Positions 1 to 7,847 of a stretch of 14,205 nucleotides of DNA are shown piece by piece. The notes under the pieces were generated by a model. It was not told where the DNA came from. It did not search any database and saw nothing but the letters and a program-made list of their open reading frames with translations. A program made the translations under genes and the position numbers. Within the stretch, counting starts at the first letter, position 1. Every line of letters begins with the position of its first letter. Source of the stretch: an uncultured Lysobacter sp. (lineage in GTDB: Bacteria > Pseudomonadota > Gammaproteobacteria > Xanthomonadales > Xanthomonadaceae); NCBI GenBank assembly GCA_946480055.1, contig CAMLID010000083.1, positions 1 to 14,205 of the forward strand. The letters run 5' to 3'.

Positions 1-62
1 GACATCTTTTCTTCTTCCATGCGCTTGATGACCACGCGGTCGTAGAGCGGCTTGATATTCAT
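1..62 (-). CDS. groES: GroES co-chaperonin (10 kDa), 5' end only
   Basis: Reading the minus strand from the ATG at 62-60 gives MNIKPLYDRVVIKRMEEEKM, the conserved N-terminal strand of GroES. Only about 20 of the usual 95 or so residues are inside the window; the gene runs off the left edge. GroES is the heptameric lid of the cytoplasmic GroEL folding chamber, and groEL normally follows it directly. The start is supported by an AGAGG ribosome binding site about 8 bases upstream and by the exact match to the family N-terminus. The upstream region carries a CIRCE operator (108-134) and a sigma-32 promoter (176-203), as expected for a groESL operon. The identification is confident despite the truncation. 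Confidence 0.95.
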   Translation of the reverse strand, partial: MNIKPLYDRVVIKRMEEEKM

Positions 63-107
63 TGGCAACCTCTAAGTGGTTGAATGGGTGGGGAAAGATC
101 GCGAATT

Positions 108-134
108 TTAGCAGTCGCCCAGGCAGAGTGCCAA
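108..134 (-). promoter_or_regulatory. CIRCE operator (HrcA binding site) of groES
   Basis: On the plus strand 108-116 reads TTAGCAGTC, followed by a 9-base spacer (117-125) and GAGTGCCAA (126-134). The CIRCE consensus is TTAGCACTC-N9-GAGTGCTAA, so each arm has one mismatch and the spacer length is exact. It lies 45 bases upstream of the groES start and downstream of the predicted transcription start, the usual place for HrcA repression. HrcA itself is not in the window. Confidence 0.92.
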
Positions 135-175
135 TGCCCGGGGCAAAAAACGCCCGGCGAACCGGGATAGCCACG

Positions 176-203
176 AGATGGGGCGGTGGCGGGGCTTTTC
201 AAG
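176..203 (-). promoter_or_regulatory. Sigma-32 (RpoH) heat-shock promoter of groES
   Basis: Read on the minus strand, 203-197 is CTTGAAA (perfect sigma-32 -35 core) and 183-176 is CCCCATCT (close match to the -10 consensus CCCCATnT). The 13-base gap is within the normal 13-15 range. Transcription would start near 168, giving a leader of about 105 nt that contains the CIRCE element and a small CCCGG/CCGGG hairpin at 153-166. Dual sigma-32 plus HrcA control of groESL is known in xanthomonads. Confidence 0.85.
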
Positions 204-320
204 CGCTGGGGCGATATGGCCGCCAGACGGTCCTGCTCGATGGGTCCGGGGGCCGGGGCATCGCGGTGCAGGGAGAGGCGGGGATGGGGCATCTGCTCCG
301 ACCGCTGGCGACCCATCCGT

Positions 321-389
321 GTAGGAGCGGCGTGAGCCGCGACCGCGTCGCGTCCGAAGGGACGCGGTCGCGACTCACGTCGCTCCTAC
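321..389. repeat. REPIN-type palindrome 1 (two inverted REPs)
   Basis: This 69-bp element begins GTAGGAGCGGCGTGAGCCGC and ends with the inverted arm CGCTCCTAC. Position i pairs with position 70-i through 29 pairs with a single mismatch, so the whole unit can form one long hairpin. The left arm also has the GTAG tetranucleotide followed by a small hairpin (GCGGC-GTGA-GCCGC) typical of bacterial REP elements. It is nearly identical to the element at 474-542. Confidence 0.85.
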
Positions 390-473
390 CCCGAAGCAGG
401 CGGCGTCTTGGGCGAATGAGGGGGGCTGGGACAAGGACACGTCGAGTGTTCCGCCCGCCGGCGCCCCATCCAT

Positions 474-542
474 GTAGGAGCGGCGCGAGCCGCGGCCGCG
501 TCGCGTCCGAAGGGGCGCGGTCGCGACTCGCGTCGCTCCTAC
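474..542. repeat. REPIN-type palindrome 2
   Basis: This 69-bp element has the same length as the one at 321-389 and differs from it at four positions. All four differences keep base pairing in the long hairpin (one full compensatory pair, two changes to G-T wobble). It starts GTAGGAGCGGCGCGAGCCGC and ends CGCTCCTAC. Confidence 0.85.
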
Positions 543-931
543 AGGAGGGATGCACGAATCATTCGACCCGCGCTGTGCGACGGTTGCGTCGCGAACGATG
601 CATGCGTTGCGTTTGCATCGCCCAAAAGAAAGAGCGCGTCCCGTGGAACGCGCTCTTTGGTGCGGAGACGGCCGTCCTCAGCATGGCGCGATCCTGCGCC
701 TCTTCCCCCGAACCGACCTCGTGTCGTGTGCCCACATCCGTGTCGGCGTGGATGGATCTTGTTCACTCCACGTCTCAATTTCTAGGTGCCCGGTCGCAAA
801 ATCTGCCGACTCCTGGTGGCGCCGTAAAAGGGCGAATGCCGTCACCATTGACTTACAACCACCTATCAGGCTCAACTTGCTACCGAAAGCGTACAAGGTC
901 TCCTCTCTATTGGTCGCCTAGTGACTTCTGG
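543..931. other. Gene-free stretch upstream of the XRE regulator
   Basis: I find no convincing protein gene or tRNA here. Open frames exist on both strands, but none has a recognisable protein, and the long plus-strand frame runs back through both REPINs. The stretch holds the minus-strand terminator at 622-658 and, from about 841 onward, a drop to roughly 45-48% GC by hand count, against about 63-70% around it. The AT-rich part leads into the regulator's promoter. An unannotated RNA on the minus strand is possible. Confidence 0.6.
622..658 (-). terminator. Rho-independent-type terminator facing the minus strand
   Basis: AAAGAGCGCGT (629-639) and ACGCGCTCTTT (648-658) form a perfect 11-bp stem with an 8-base loop. 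Read on the minus strand the stem is followed by a U-rich tail (TTTCTTTT), while on the plus strand there is none. It should therefore stop a minus-strand transcript coming from the 660-980 side. No gene is seen there. It may alternatively keep stray transcription away from groES. Confidence 0.7.
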
Positions 932-951
932 TAGCAAATGGCTATTTTGTA
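921..951 (+). promoter_or_regulatory. Candidate promoter and operator of the XRE gene
   Basis: GTGACT (921-926) and TATTTT (943-948) are 4/6 matches to -35 and -10 boxes with 16 bases between them. That predicts a start near 955 and a leader of about 27 nt. A 20-bp imperfect palindrome at 932-951 (TAGCAAATGGCTATTTTGTA, 7 of 10 pairs) covers the -10, the usual layout for autorepression by lambda-repressor-like proteins. Related half-sites lie at 877-884 (TTGCTACC), 930-937 (GGTAGCAA) and 949-957 (GTAGGCAAA). The promoter boxes are modest and operator function is inferred. Confidence 0.45.
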
Positions 952-981
952 GGCAAAAACCCCCGAAAAGGAGCTTCACAC

Positions 982-1398
982 ATGACGCCACAGCAAAGGA
1001 TACGACTGGCGCGACGCCATGCCGGCATGTCGCAGGCGGCACTGGGTTCGGCGGTCGGCGTGCAACGCAGCGCGGTCGGCCACTGGGAAAGTGCGCAGGG
1101 CAAGTTTCCCAGCGTCGCGCATTTGCGCGAGGTCGCGCTGATCACCGGCGTGCAGTTCGAATGGCTGGCGACCGGGCGCGGCAAGATGAATCTGTCGGCC
1201 GACACCGAGATGGATTCGGTAGCCGCGGCCGAGGCCTTGCTGATCGAGGACCCGTTGGAGCTGCGCCTGATCGTGGCCTTCCGCGACACGCCGACCAAGT
1301 CCAAGGCGCCGCTGGTGGAAATCGCCGAGCAACTGGCGGAACTGCGCACGGGGCGGCCGCGCGTCAGCCTGACCAAGGGCACCCGCGTGGTGCTGTGA
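982..1398 (+). CDS. XRE-family helix-turn-helix transcriptional regulator
   Basis: This is a 138-residue cytoplasmic DNA-binding protein. Residues about 5-65 form a lambda-repressor-like HTH: RIRLARRHAGMSQAALGSAV, then the recognition-helix region QRSAVGHWES, then a LREVALITGV segment ending in WLATGRG. The remaining 70 or so residues have no motif I recognise; they are partly helical and end in a basic tail. The start is fixed by an AAGGAG ribosome binding site 8 bases upstream. An imperfect palindrome over the presumed promoter suggests autoregulation. It stands alone, without an obvious partner toxin or phage gene, and is followed 85 bases later by the secreted nuclease gene, which it might or might not control. 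The family call is firm; the target is unknown. Confidence 0.88.
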   Translation: MTPQQRIRLARRHAGMSQAALGSAVGVQRSAVGHWESAQGKFPSVAHLREVALITGVQFEWLATGRGKMNLSADTEMDSVAAAEALLIEDPLELRLIVAFRDTPTKSKAPLVEIAEQLAELRTGRPRVSLTKGTRVVL

Positions 1399-1405
1399 AC
1401 CCGGT

Positions 1406-1428
1406 CGCCTGCTGCGCTGCGGCAGGCG
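1406..1428 (+). terminator. Weak hairpin after the XRE gene
   Basis: CGCCTGC (1406-1412) and GCAGGCG (1422-1428) form a 7-bp stem 7 bases after the regulator's stop codon. There is no U-tract, so it may be an inefficient terminator or only a local inverted repeat. A TAGACT sequence at 1446-1451 could be a -10 box for the downstream nuclease, but I see no good -35. Confidence 0.3.
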
Positions 1429-1483
1429 ATGTCACAAAGGCCGACTAGACTGCGGCGACCACCTGGGGAAAGGGAGTCGCCCG

Positions 1484-3262
<1,779 letters not shown>

Positions 3263-3285
3263 TCGGCGATTGAGCTGTCGCTACG

Positions 3286-3318
3286 ACGAACGCCCGCGCA
3301 ATGCGGGCGTTCGTTTTT
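3286..3318 (+). terminator. Rho-independent terminator of the nuclease gene
   Basis: ACGAACGCCCGC (3286-3297), loop GCAAT, and GCGGGCGTTCGT (3303-3314) form a perfect 12-bp stem followed by a T-run through 3318. It begins 24 bases after the nuclease stop codon and is the clearest plus-strand terminator in the window. Confidence 0.92.
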
Positions 3319-3336
3319 AAGGAAGCCGGTTTTTGA

Positions 3337-3405
3337 GTAGGAGCGGCGCGAGCCGTAACCACGAACCTTCGGCCGCTACGCGGTCGCGGCTCGCGCCGCT
3401 CCTAC
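3337..3405. repeat. REPIN-type palindrome 3 (array unit 1, first subtype)
   Basis: Begins GTAGGAGCGGCGCGAGCC and ends CGCGCCGCTCCTAC. The arms are good inverted repeats, but the middle of the left arm is degenerate (GTAACCACGAACC). It lies 19 bases after the nuclease terminator. Confidence 0.85.
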
Positions 3406-3480
3406 AGCGCGAACGCGCCGCTCTTGCGCGACAGATAGAGCGCGATGCGGAATGCTACGCACGATCGGTAGCGGGCTCTC

Positions 3481-3552
3481 TGTGGGAGCGGCGTAAGCCG
3501 CGATAGCGACACTCCGGATACGACGCAGATCGCGGCTTACGCCGCTCCCACA
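3481..3552. repeat. REPIN-type palindrome 4 (array unit 1, second subtype)
   Basis: A 72-bp element with TGTGGGAGCGGCGTAAGCCG at one end and its near-complete inverse (CGGCTTACGCCGCTCCCACA) at the other. The centre contains ACTCCGGATACGACG. The TGTGGGAG ends separate it from the GTAGGAG subtype. Confidence 0.85.
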
Positions 3553-3634
3553 CGGGAGGACCCTCCGTAGGGCGAGGCCCTCGCACCGTCCAAACTCCAC
3601 CCGCAAGATGCAAACCCATCGCGCTGGCTTTGGG

Positions 3635-3703
3635 GTAGGAGCGGCGTAAGCCGCGACCTCGACACTTCGGCCGTTGCGCGGTCGCAGCTCGCGCCGCTCC
3701 TAC
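3635..3703. repeat. REPIN-type palindrome 5 (array unit 2, first subtype)
   Basis: Second copy of the GTAGGAG-type element, exactly 298 bases after the copy at 3337. The left arm GTAGGAGCGGCGTAAGCCGC is intact and the right arm ends CGCGCCGCTCCTAC. Confidence 0.85.
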
Positions 3704-3778
3704 AGGGCGAACTCGTCGCTCTTACGCGACATGCAGAGCACTACGCGGAATGCTATGCGCGATCGGCAGCGGGCTTTC

Positions 3779-3850
3779 TGTGGGAGCGGCGTGAGCCGCG
3801 ATAGCGACACTCCGGATACGGTGCAGATCGCGGCTTACGCCGCTCCTACA
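3779..3850. repeat. REPIN-type palindrome 6 (array unit 2, second subtype)
   Basis: Second copy of the 72-bp TGTGGGAG-type element, differing from the copy at 3481-3552 at only four positions. The right end is now CTCCTACA instead of CTCCCACA, so the outer stem has a G-T wobble. Confidence 0.85.
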
Positions 3851-3932
3851 CGGGAGGACCCTCCGTAGGGCGAGGCCCTCGCACCGTCCAAACTCCACCC
3901 GCAAGATGCAAACCCATCGCGCTGGCTTTGGG

Positions 3933-4001
3933 GTAGGAGCGGCGTAAGCCGCGACCTCGACGCTTCGGCCGTTGCGCGGTCGCGGCTCGCGCCGCACCTA
4001 C
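3933..4001. repeat. REPIN-type palindrome 7 (array unit 3, first subtype)
   Basis: Third GTAGGAG-type element, 298 bases after the second. Its right arm carries a base change (CCGCACCTAC rather than CCGCTCCTAC). The homologous spacer that follows fades out near 4048, where the array ends. Confidence 0.85.
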
Positions 4002-4089
4002 AGCGCGAGCTCGCCGCTCTTGCGCTACAAGTAGAGCGCGACGCGCAATGCAGGTGCGATTCCGCTGTACTGCACAAGCGCCAGCCGCC

Positions 4090-6180
4090 TCAGGGCATAG
4101 CCGCATTCGCAGCCGGATCGGTGCGCTGCCAACGCGACGGCAAGCCGTGCTTCGCGCAGGTGCCGCAGTCCCAGGCCTCGTTCGCACGCGCGCGGAATTC
4201 GAGCTTCGCCGCGGCCGGGTCCTCGCAGGCGCTGTCCGACGACGACGACTCCGGCAGCAGCAGATCGAAACCGTCGTCGCGCGCGCAGTAGTAACCGACG
4301 AAGTCGAAGTCCGGCCGTCGCTTGTCCGCGACCATACCCAGGTCGATGATCGCTGCGTCCTCGTCCAGCAGCAGCATCGGCGCGAACGCGCGCGACAACT
4401 TGCCCGACGCGACCCCTGCGCGCACCTGCTCGGCACTGGCGTAGTCGGCCGCTACGTAGCGACCGGCGTACGGCATCGTGTCGCTGGCGTACGGCGCCGG
4501 ATCCGCGCGCAGTTTCCGCGACACGGCCTCGTGCAGGCGCGCGCGGCGTTGCGGGTCGAGCGCGGACACCAAGGGCAGCTCGCGGTCCTTGCGCATCGGC
4601 CGCAGACGTCCCCAGCTGTCCAGGGCTTGCAGGTTGTCGTATTCGAAAGGCACGATCACCCGCCCCTGCAGATCGAGCACGCCGTCTCGGCCGTTGCGCC
4701 TGGCCACGACGACAGCGAATTCTTCCCAGGGCAGGCCGAGCTTCTCCCAGCGGAAGTCGTACTCGACGTCCAGGTACTCGTAGTCGCCGGCGAACTTCGG
4801 CTTGCCGGTGCGCAGGTCGACGATCACGTTGCGGTCGCGTTGCGGGCCGTCGCCGTCGCGATCGGAATCGCTGAGCATCAGGTACGGCAGCGGCAGGTCG
4901 GGGCTGGGCGCGTCGTACGTCGGCGCCAGCCGCCAACCGCCCTGGCGATCGACCAGACCGGCTTTGGCGCCTTGCTGCACCAGATACAGGCCGAGCTCGG
5001 GATAGCGGCTGAAGACCCGGGTATAGCGCGGCGGCAGTATTTCGCTGCCGTCGGCGGCCAGCACGCCGTAAAGCCGCTCGCGATCCTCGCCGTCGATACC
5101 GACCACGTACTCGTCCGCCTTCGCCGCCGGCGTGTCCGCGTTCACGCCAAAGGCGTTGGCGAGCAGGTCGATCGAGTCGTAGCGCGCCGGTACGCGCCAT
5201 TGCCCGTCGCGATCGACCAGACCCCTGATGCAGTCGCCGTCCTCGTCCTTCGCGCGCGCGACGTTGAACAGGCCGCCGACGCGGTACACATAGTCGCAGT
5301 CGAAGGTCGCGAGCGTGCGGCCCTGCTCGTCGGTCAGGAACCGGCGCGGCACTATCGCTATGCCGACCGCGACCGGCTCGTCGGCCGCGACCTTCGTCGC
5401 CGGCTCGGGCGCCTCGGTGATCACCCAGCGCGACAGGTCGGGATGGAAGGTCGCGTTGGAGAACGTGCGTCCGCCGAAGATCGGCCGGCCGGCGCCGTCG
5501 ACGCCGCGACACACCGAGTCCTGGCTCTCGCACACGGCGAAATAGCCCGTGGCCTTGCTGGCGTTGTCGTTGAGCGAGGACACCGTGCGTTCGCTCAGCG
5601 GCACCACGTAGCGGCCGCTGCGATCCATCAGGCCCTGCTGGCCGGCATCGTTGACCAGCACCGCGCCCGGCGCATCGCTGACGCCGTCCAGGGTCGGCTT
5701 GACCACGATTTGGCCGCGCGCGTCGGCCAAACCCCAGCGCCGCGCCTGTTCGAACGAGAACAGGCCGGTGCCCGGCAGGTAACGGAAATCCTTGTAGACC
5801 GGCGCCATCAGCTCGCGGCCGCGGCCGTCGATCAGGCCGCCGTCGCCGCCCAGCACCGGGTGGCCGCCGACGCCGACGATCAAGGCGTCCAGTGCCGGGT
5901 CGACCGCTTCGAGGTTGTCGTAGGGTCCGGCGATGCGGGCGCCGAGCGCGTCGTACAGCCAGTAGGCGCCATCGCGTTGGGCCAGGAAGCCGCCATTGCG
6001 CAGTGCGGTGAGCAAACCGGCCGGCGCCAGCACCACGCGGCCCTGGGCATCGCGCAGACCGTCGCCGCGCCAGCGCGTCAATTCGTTCTTGACCGTGTAG
6101 ATCTGCAGCGGCTCCTGCGCCGCTGCGGCGGACACCGCCAGCGACAACAGCGCGGCTAACACTAGGGGACGAATGCGCAT
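4090..6180 (-). CDS. Exported WG-repeat protein of unknown function
   Basis: A 696-residue protein with a clear signal peptide (MRIRPLVLAALLSLAVSAAAA, cleavage before QEP). Much of the mature part is a degenerate beta-repeat of the WG type: units such as WGLADARGQIVVKP, QGLMDRSGRYVVPL, RGLVDRDGQWRVPARYD, AGLVDRQGGWRLAPTYD and DGVLDLQGRVIVPFEYD recur every 50-80 residues. The last 120 or so residues are different, with several cysteines (YYCARDDG, SACEDP, WDCGTCAKHG) that suggest disulfides. WG repeats are thought to bind proteins or surfaces, but no enzymatic role is known to me. The start at 6180 overlaps the stop of the upstream gene (TGATG), which argues for it over the longer in-frame start at 6543. 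Expression is probably coupled to that gene; no function can be assigned. Confidence 0.82.
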   Translation of the reverse strand: MRIRPLVLAALLSLAVSAAAAQEPLQIYTVKNELTRWRGDGLRDAQGRVVLAPAGLLTALRNGGFLAQRDGAYWLYDALGARIAGPYDNLEAVDPALDALIVGVGGHPVLGGDGGLIDGRGRELMAPVYKDFRYLPGTGLFSFEQARRWGLADARGQIVVKPTLDGVSDAPGAVLVNDAGQQGLMDRSGRYVVPLSERTVSSLNDNASKATGYFAVCESQDSVCRGVDGAGRPIFGGRTFSNATFHPDLSRWVITEAPEPATKVAADEPVAVGIAIVPRRFLTDEQGRTLATFDCDYVYRVGGLFNVARAKDEDGDCIRGLVDRDGQWRVPARYDSIDLLANAFGVNADTPAAKADEYVVGIDGEDRERLYGVLAADGSEILPPRYTRVFSRYPELGLYLVQQGAKAGLVDRQGGWRLAPTYDAPSPDLPLPYLMLSDSDRDGDGPQRDRNVIVDLRTGKPKFAGDYEYLDVEYDFRWEKLGLPWEEFAVVVARRNGRDGVLDLQGRVIVPFEYDNLQALDSWGRLRPMRKDRELPLVSALDPQRRARLHEAVSRKLRADPAPYASDTMPYAGRYVAADYASAEQVRAGVASGKLSRAFAPMLLLDEDAAIIDLGMVADKRRPDFDFVGYYCARDDGFDLLLPESSSSDSACEDPAAAKLEFRARANEAWDCGTCAKHGLPSRWQRTDPAANAAMP

Positions 6181-7352
6181 CAGGGGGTTCCGATCGGGCA
6201 GGAAGGAACGAAGCCGTCGCGATGGGCGAGCCAATGCGTGCGTGCGGCCAGCAGCAAGGGCGCGCCGCCGACCTCCGGCAGGCGTTCGGGGTCTATTTCG
6301 AACAAGGACGCCAGCGCCTGCGGCGTGCCGCTGTTGCAGCGCGCGGCCGCTGCGGTGCACAGCATCGCCGCAGGAGCCGGCAAATGCGGCCCGAGCCAGT
6401 ACGTCCAGCCCTCGCCCCATTGCCCCTGCTGCGACAGCGATTGCAGGGTCTCGAACACCGGCGTAGAAATGCGCAACAGCAGGCGCTCGCTGTCGGGCGC
6501 GTAGTAGGACTTGGTCACCGGCACGGTCAGGCCGTTGCGGCAATCGATCTTGTAGTCGATGCGCACGTCCGCATCCTCGGGCACTTGCGGCGGACGCCGC
6601 TGGTCGTAGCCGATGCGCTGCGTGGCCTCGACGACGCCGGCGCCGTGGCGCAGGCCCGCCATGTCCCAGGCGTCGGTTTCGCTGCCGACCGAAGCCCAGC
6701 GCTCGCCCTTGAACGCGACTGCGGGCTTGCCGGCGGGCGCTTGCGAGGGCACCGAGTAACGCGCCAGTTCCGCGTCGTACTGGGCGCGCAGGCGCACGAA
6801 CAGGCCGTCGCCGTCGGGCGGCGGTGCGTCGCCGATCGCCTGGTAGTCGTAGGCGTAGCGGCCTTCGTTCTCGAGCATCGCCGAACGCACGTCGCCGCCG
6901 ATCGTGGGATCGCGGCCGGCGGCGCAGGCCATCCAGATTTCGCTGTGGCTGGGCCAGCGATGTCCGGCGACGTCGGACCGGGTCAGCGCGATCTGCTGCA
7001 ACTGGTCGTCGCGGCTGGTTTCGCGGCGCGCGACCGGGTGGCTGTCTTTATCGAGCAGGGACAGTGCGGTATCGACGTACAGCCCGGTCTCGCAATCGAT
7101 CAGGCGTTCGAGGTATTCGTACCAGCCGCGCTCGTTCTGCTCGACGGTCCAGCCGGCGGCGGAGGTGCGCGGGTAGCGGCTGGCCGATTCCAGCAAGCCA
7201 TCCGGGCGCTGCTTCAGTGCCGCCAGATGGATCGCATGCGCCTGACTTACCTCGCCGCCCATGAAGGGCAGCCACTGCGGCCGCTCCGCCGCGGATGCGG
7301 TGCCTGCGAGCAGGCAAAGCGAAAACCACCATCGTCCCTGAAGCAATGCCAT
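6180..7352 (-). CDS. Exported hypothetical protein, coupled to the WG-repeat gene
   Basis: A 390-residue protein that I do not recognise. It begins MALLQGRWWFSLCLLAGTASA, a good signal peptide with cleavage before AERPQW, so it should act in the periplasm or beyond. Two segments look alike: YLERLIDCETGLYVDTALSLLD near residue 60 and VRIDYKIDCRNGLTVPVTKSYY near the middle. Both have a DC-x-x-G-L core with flanking beta strands, reminiscent of surface-adhesin-E-like domains, though this is a weak resemblance. The start at 7352 is chosen because it gives the signal peptide and has AGGA about 8 bases upstream; a TATCCT box at 7388-7393 could be its -10. The stop overlaps the next start by one base, so the two genes form an operon. 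Confidence 0.72.
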   Translation of the reverse strand: MALLQGRWWFSLCLLAGTASAAERPQWLPFMGGEVSQAHAIHLAALKQRPDGLLESASRYPRTSAAGWTVEQNERGWYEYLERLIDCETGLYVDTALSLLDKDSHPVARRETSRDDQLQQIALTRSDVAGHRWPSHSEIWMACAAGRDPTIGGDVRSAMLENEGRYAYDYQAIGDAPPPDGDGLFVRLRAQYDAELARYSVPSQAPAGKPAVAFKGERWASVGSETDAWDMAGLRHGAGVVEATQRIGYDQRRPPQVPEDADVRIDYKIDCRNGLTVPVTKSYYAPDSERLLLRISTPVFETLQSLSQQGQWGEGWTYWLGPHLPAPAAMLCTAAAARCNSGTPQALASLFEIDPERLPEVGGAPLLLAARTHWLAHRDGFVPSCPIGTP

Positions 7353-7437
7353 GCGGAGTCCTGTGCTGCGGCGAACATCGAAGCGCAAGGATAACGCGGC
7401 GGGAGGGTCCGGCGATGCGGGCGGCGCTTGGCTTTGG

Positions 7438-7507
7438 GCAAGAGCGACGTGGGTCGTCACCGCGACGCTTCGGATACGACGTCATCGCGGCTCACGCCGC
7501 TCCCACA
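7438..7507. repeat. REPIN-type palindrome 8 (degenerate left arm)
   Basis: The right arm CGCGGCTCACGCCGCTCCCAC is intact, while the left arm is worn (AGAGCGACGTGGGTCGTCACC). It is preceded by GGCTTTGGG, the same bases that precede the first-subtype REPINs in the 298-bp array, so the two loci share flanking sequence. Confidence 0.7.
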
Positions 7508-7562
7508 AGTAAAGGTTCGCTGGCTGAGCGCAGCATCGACCCTATCGCATTGCCAGCTCTTG

Positions 7563-7631
7563 GTAGGAGCGACGCGAGTCGCGACTGCGCTGCTTCGGAT
7601 ACGACGCGGTCGCGGCTTGCGCCGCTCCTAC
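7563..7631. repeat. REPIN-type palindrome 9
   Basis: A 69-bp element starting GTAGGAGCGACGCGAGTCGC and ending GCGGCTTGCGCCGCTCCTAC, with TTCGGATACGACG at its centre. Within the left arm, GCGAC-GCGA-GTCGC keeps the small REP hairpin through paired changes relative to GCGGC...GCCGC. Confidence 0.85.
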
Positions 7632-7713
7632 AGGGATGGGTCGTCGGGCTCGTGAAATGTGCGAACCGTTGGGACATAGTCCGATCCTTGAGACGACGCT
7701 ACACGATGCTTCC

Positions 7714-7784
7714 TGTGGGAGCGGCGTGAGCCGCGATTGCGCTACTTCGGACGCGACGCCATCGCGACTCACGCCGCTCCCACA
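7714..7784. repeat. REPIN-type palindrome 10
   Basis: A 71-bp TGTGGGAG-type element with left arm TGTGGGAGCGGCGTGAGCCG and right arm ACTCACGCCGCTCCCACA. It lies 63 bases beyond the stop codon of the minus-strand oxidoreductase gene, where it could protect or end that transcript. Confidence 0.85.
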
Positions 7785-7847
7785 GGGGCAGGTCGCTGTG
7801 AAGTTGCAGCCCGCGCAGCCTGCGTTGTCGTCGCGCCCAAATCCGAA

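Larger units (their letters stand above)
3337..4048. repeat. Tandem array, 298-bp period, about 2.4 copies, with paired REPINs
   Basis: The unit is: a 69-bp REPIN, a 75-bp spacer, a 72-bp REPIN of a second subtype, and an 82-bp spacer. REPIN starts fall at 3337, 3635 and 3933 (first subtype) and 3481 and 3779 (second), all exactly 298 bases apart. The stretch 3550-3663 is identical to 3848-3961 (114 bases), so part of the duplication is recent, while the first 75-bp spacer has diverged more. 298 is not a multiple of 3, and open frames here shift between copies, so the array is not protein-coding. It separates two convergent transcription units and stops about 40 bases short of the WG-repeat gene's stop codon. 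Confidence 0.9.
7353..7847. other. Gene-free stretch with three REPINs
   Basis: No coding region with support lies between the start of the exported-protein gene and the stop of the oxidoreductase gene. Three palindromic elements (7438-7507, 7563-7631, 7714-7784) occupy almost half of it. The open frames across it are by-products of these GC-rich palindromes. The only other signal is a possible -10 box for the exported-protein gene at 7388-7393 on the minus strand. Confidence 0.7.

Noticed and set aside
660..900. tRNA or remnant of a mobile element before the XRE gene
   Set aside because: No T-loop/anticodon arrangement, no terminal inverted repeats and no transposase or integrase similarity could be found by eye.
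62..934. Long plus-strand open frame of 290 codons
   Set aside because: It crosses the groES control region, both REPINs and a terminator, begins at a non-ATG codon opposite groES, and shows no protein motif.
982..1398. XRE gene as antitoxin or phage repressor
   Set aside because: There is no small partner gene next to it and no phage genes in the window; a stand-alone regulator is the safer call.
3376..3997. Two minus-strand open frames in the repeat array with similar translations (shared VEFGRCEGLALRRVLPC)
   Set aside because: The similarity comes from the 298-bp DNA repeat; 298 is not a multiple of 3, no ribosome binding sites are present, and the frames run through palindromes.
3337..4048. 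CRISPR array
   Set aside because: Repeats are 69-72 bp palindromes with a 298-bp period and repeated spacers; there are no short direct repeats with unique spacers and no cas genes.
4048..6159. 703-codon plus-strand frame opposite the WG-repeat gene
   Set aside because: Antisense shadow; the minus strand has a signal peptide, WG repeats and coupling with the upstream gene.
6181..6543. Longer start for the WG-repeat protein (817 residues)
   Set aside because: It would overlap the upstream gene by over 360 bases and bury the signal peptide that begins at 6180.
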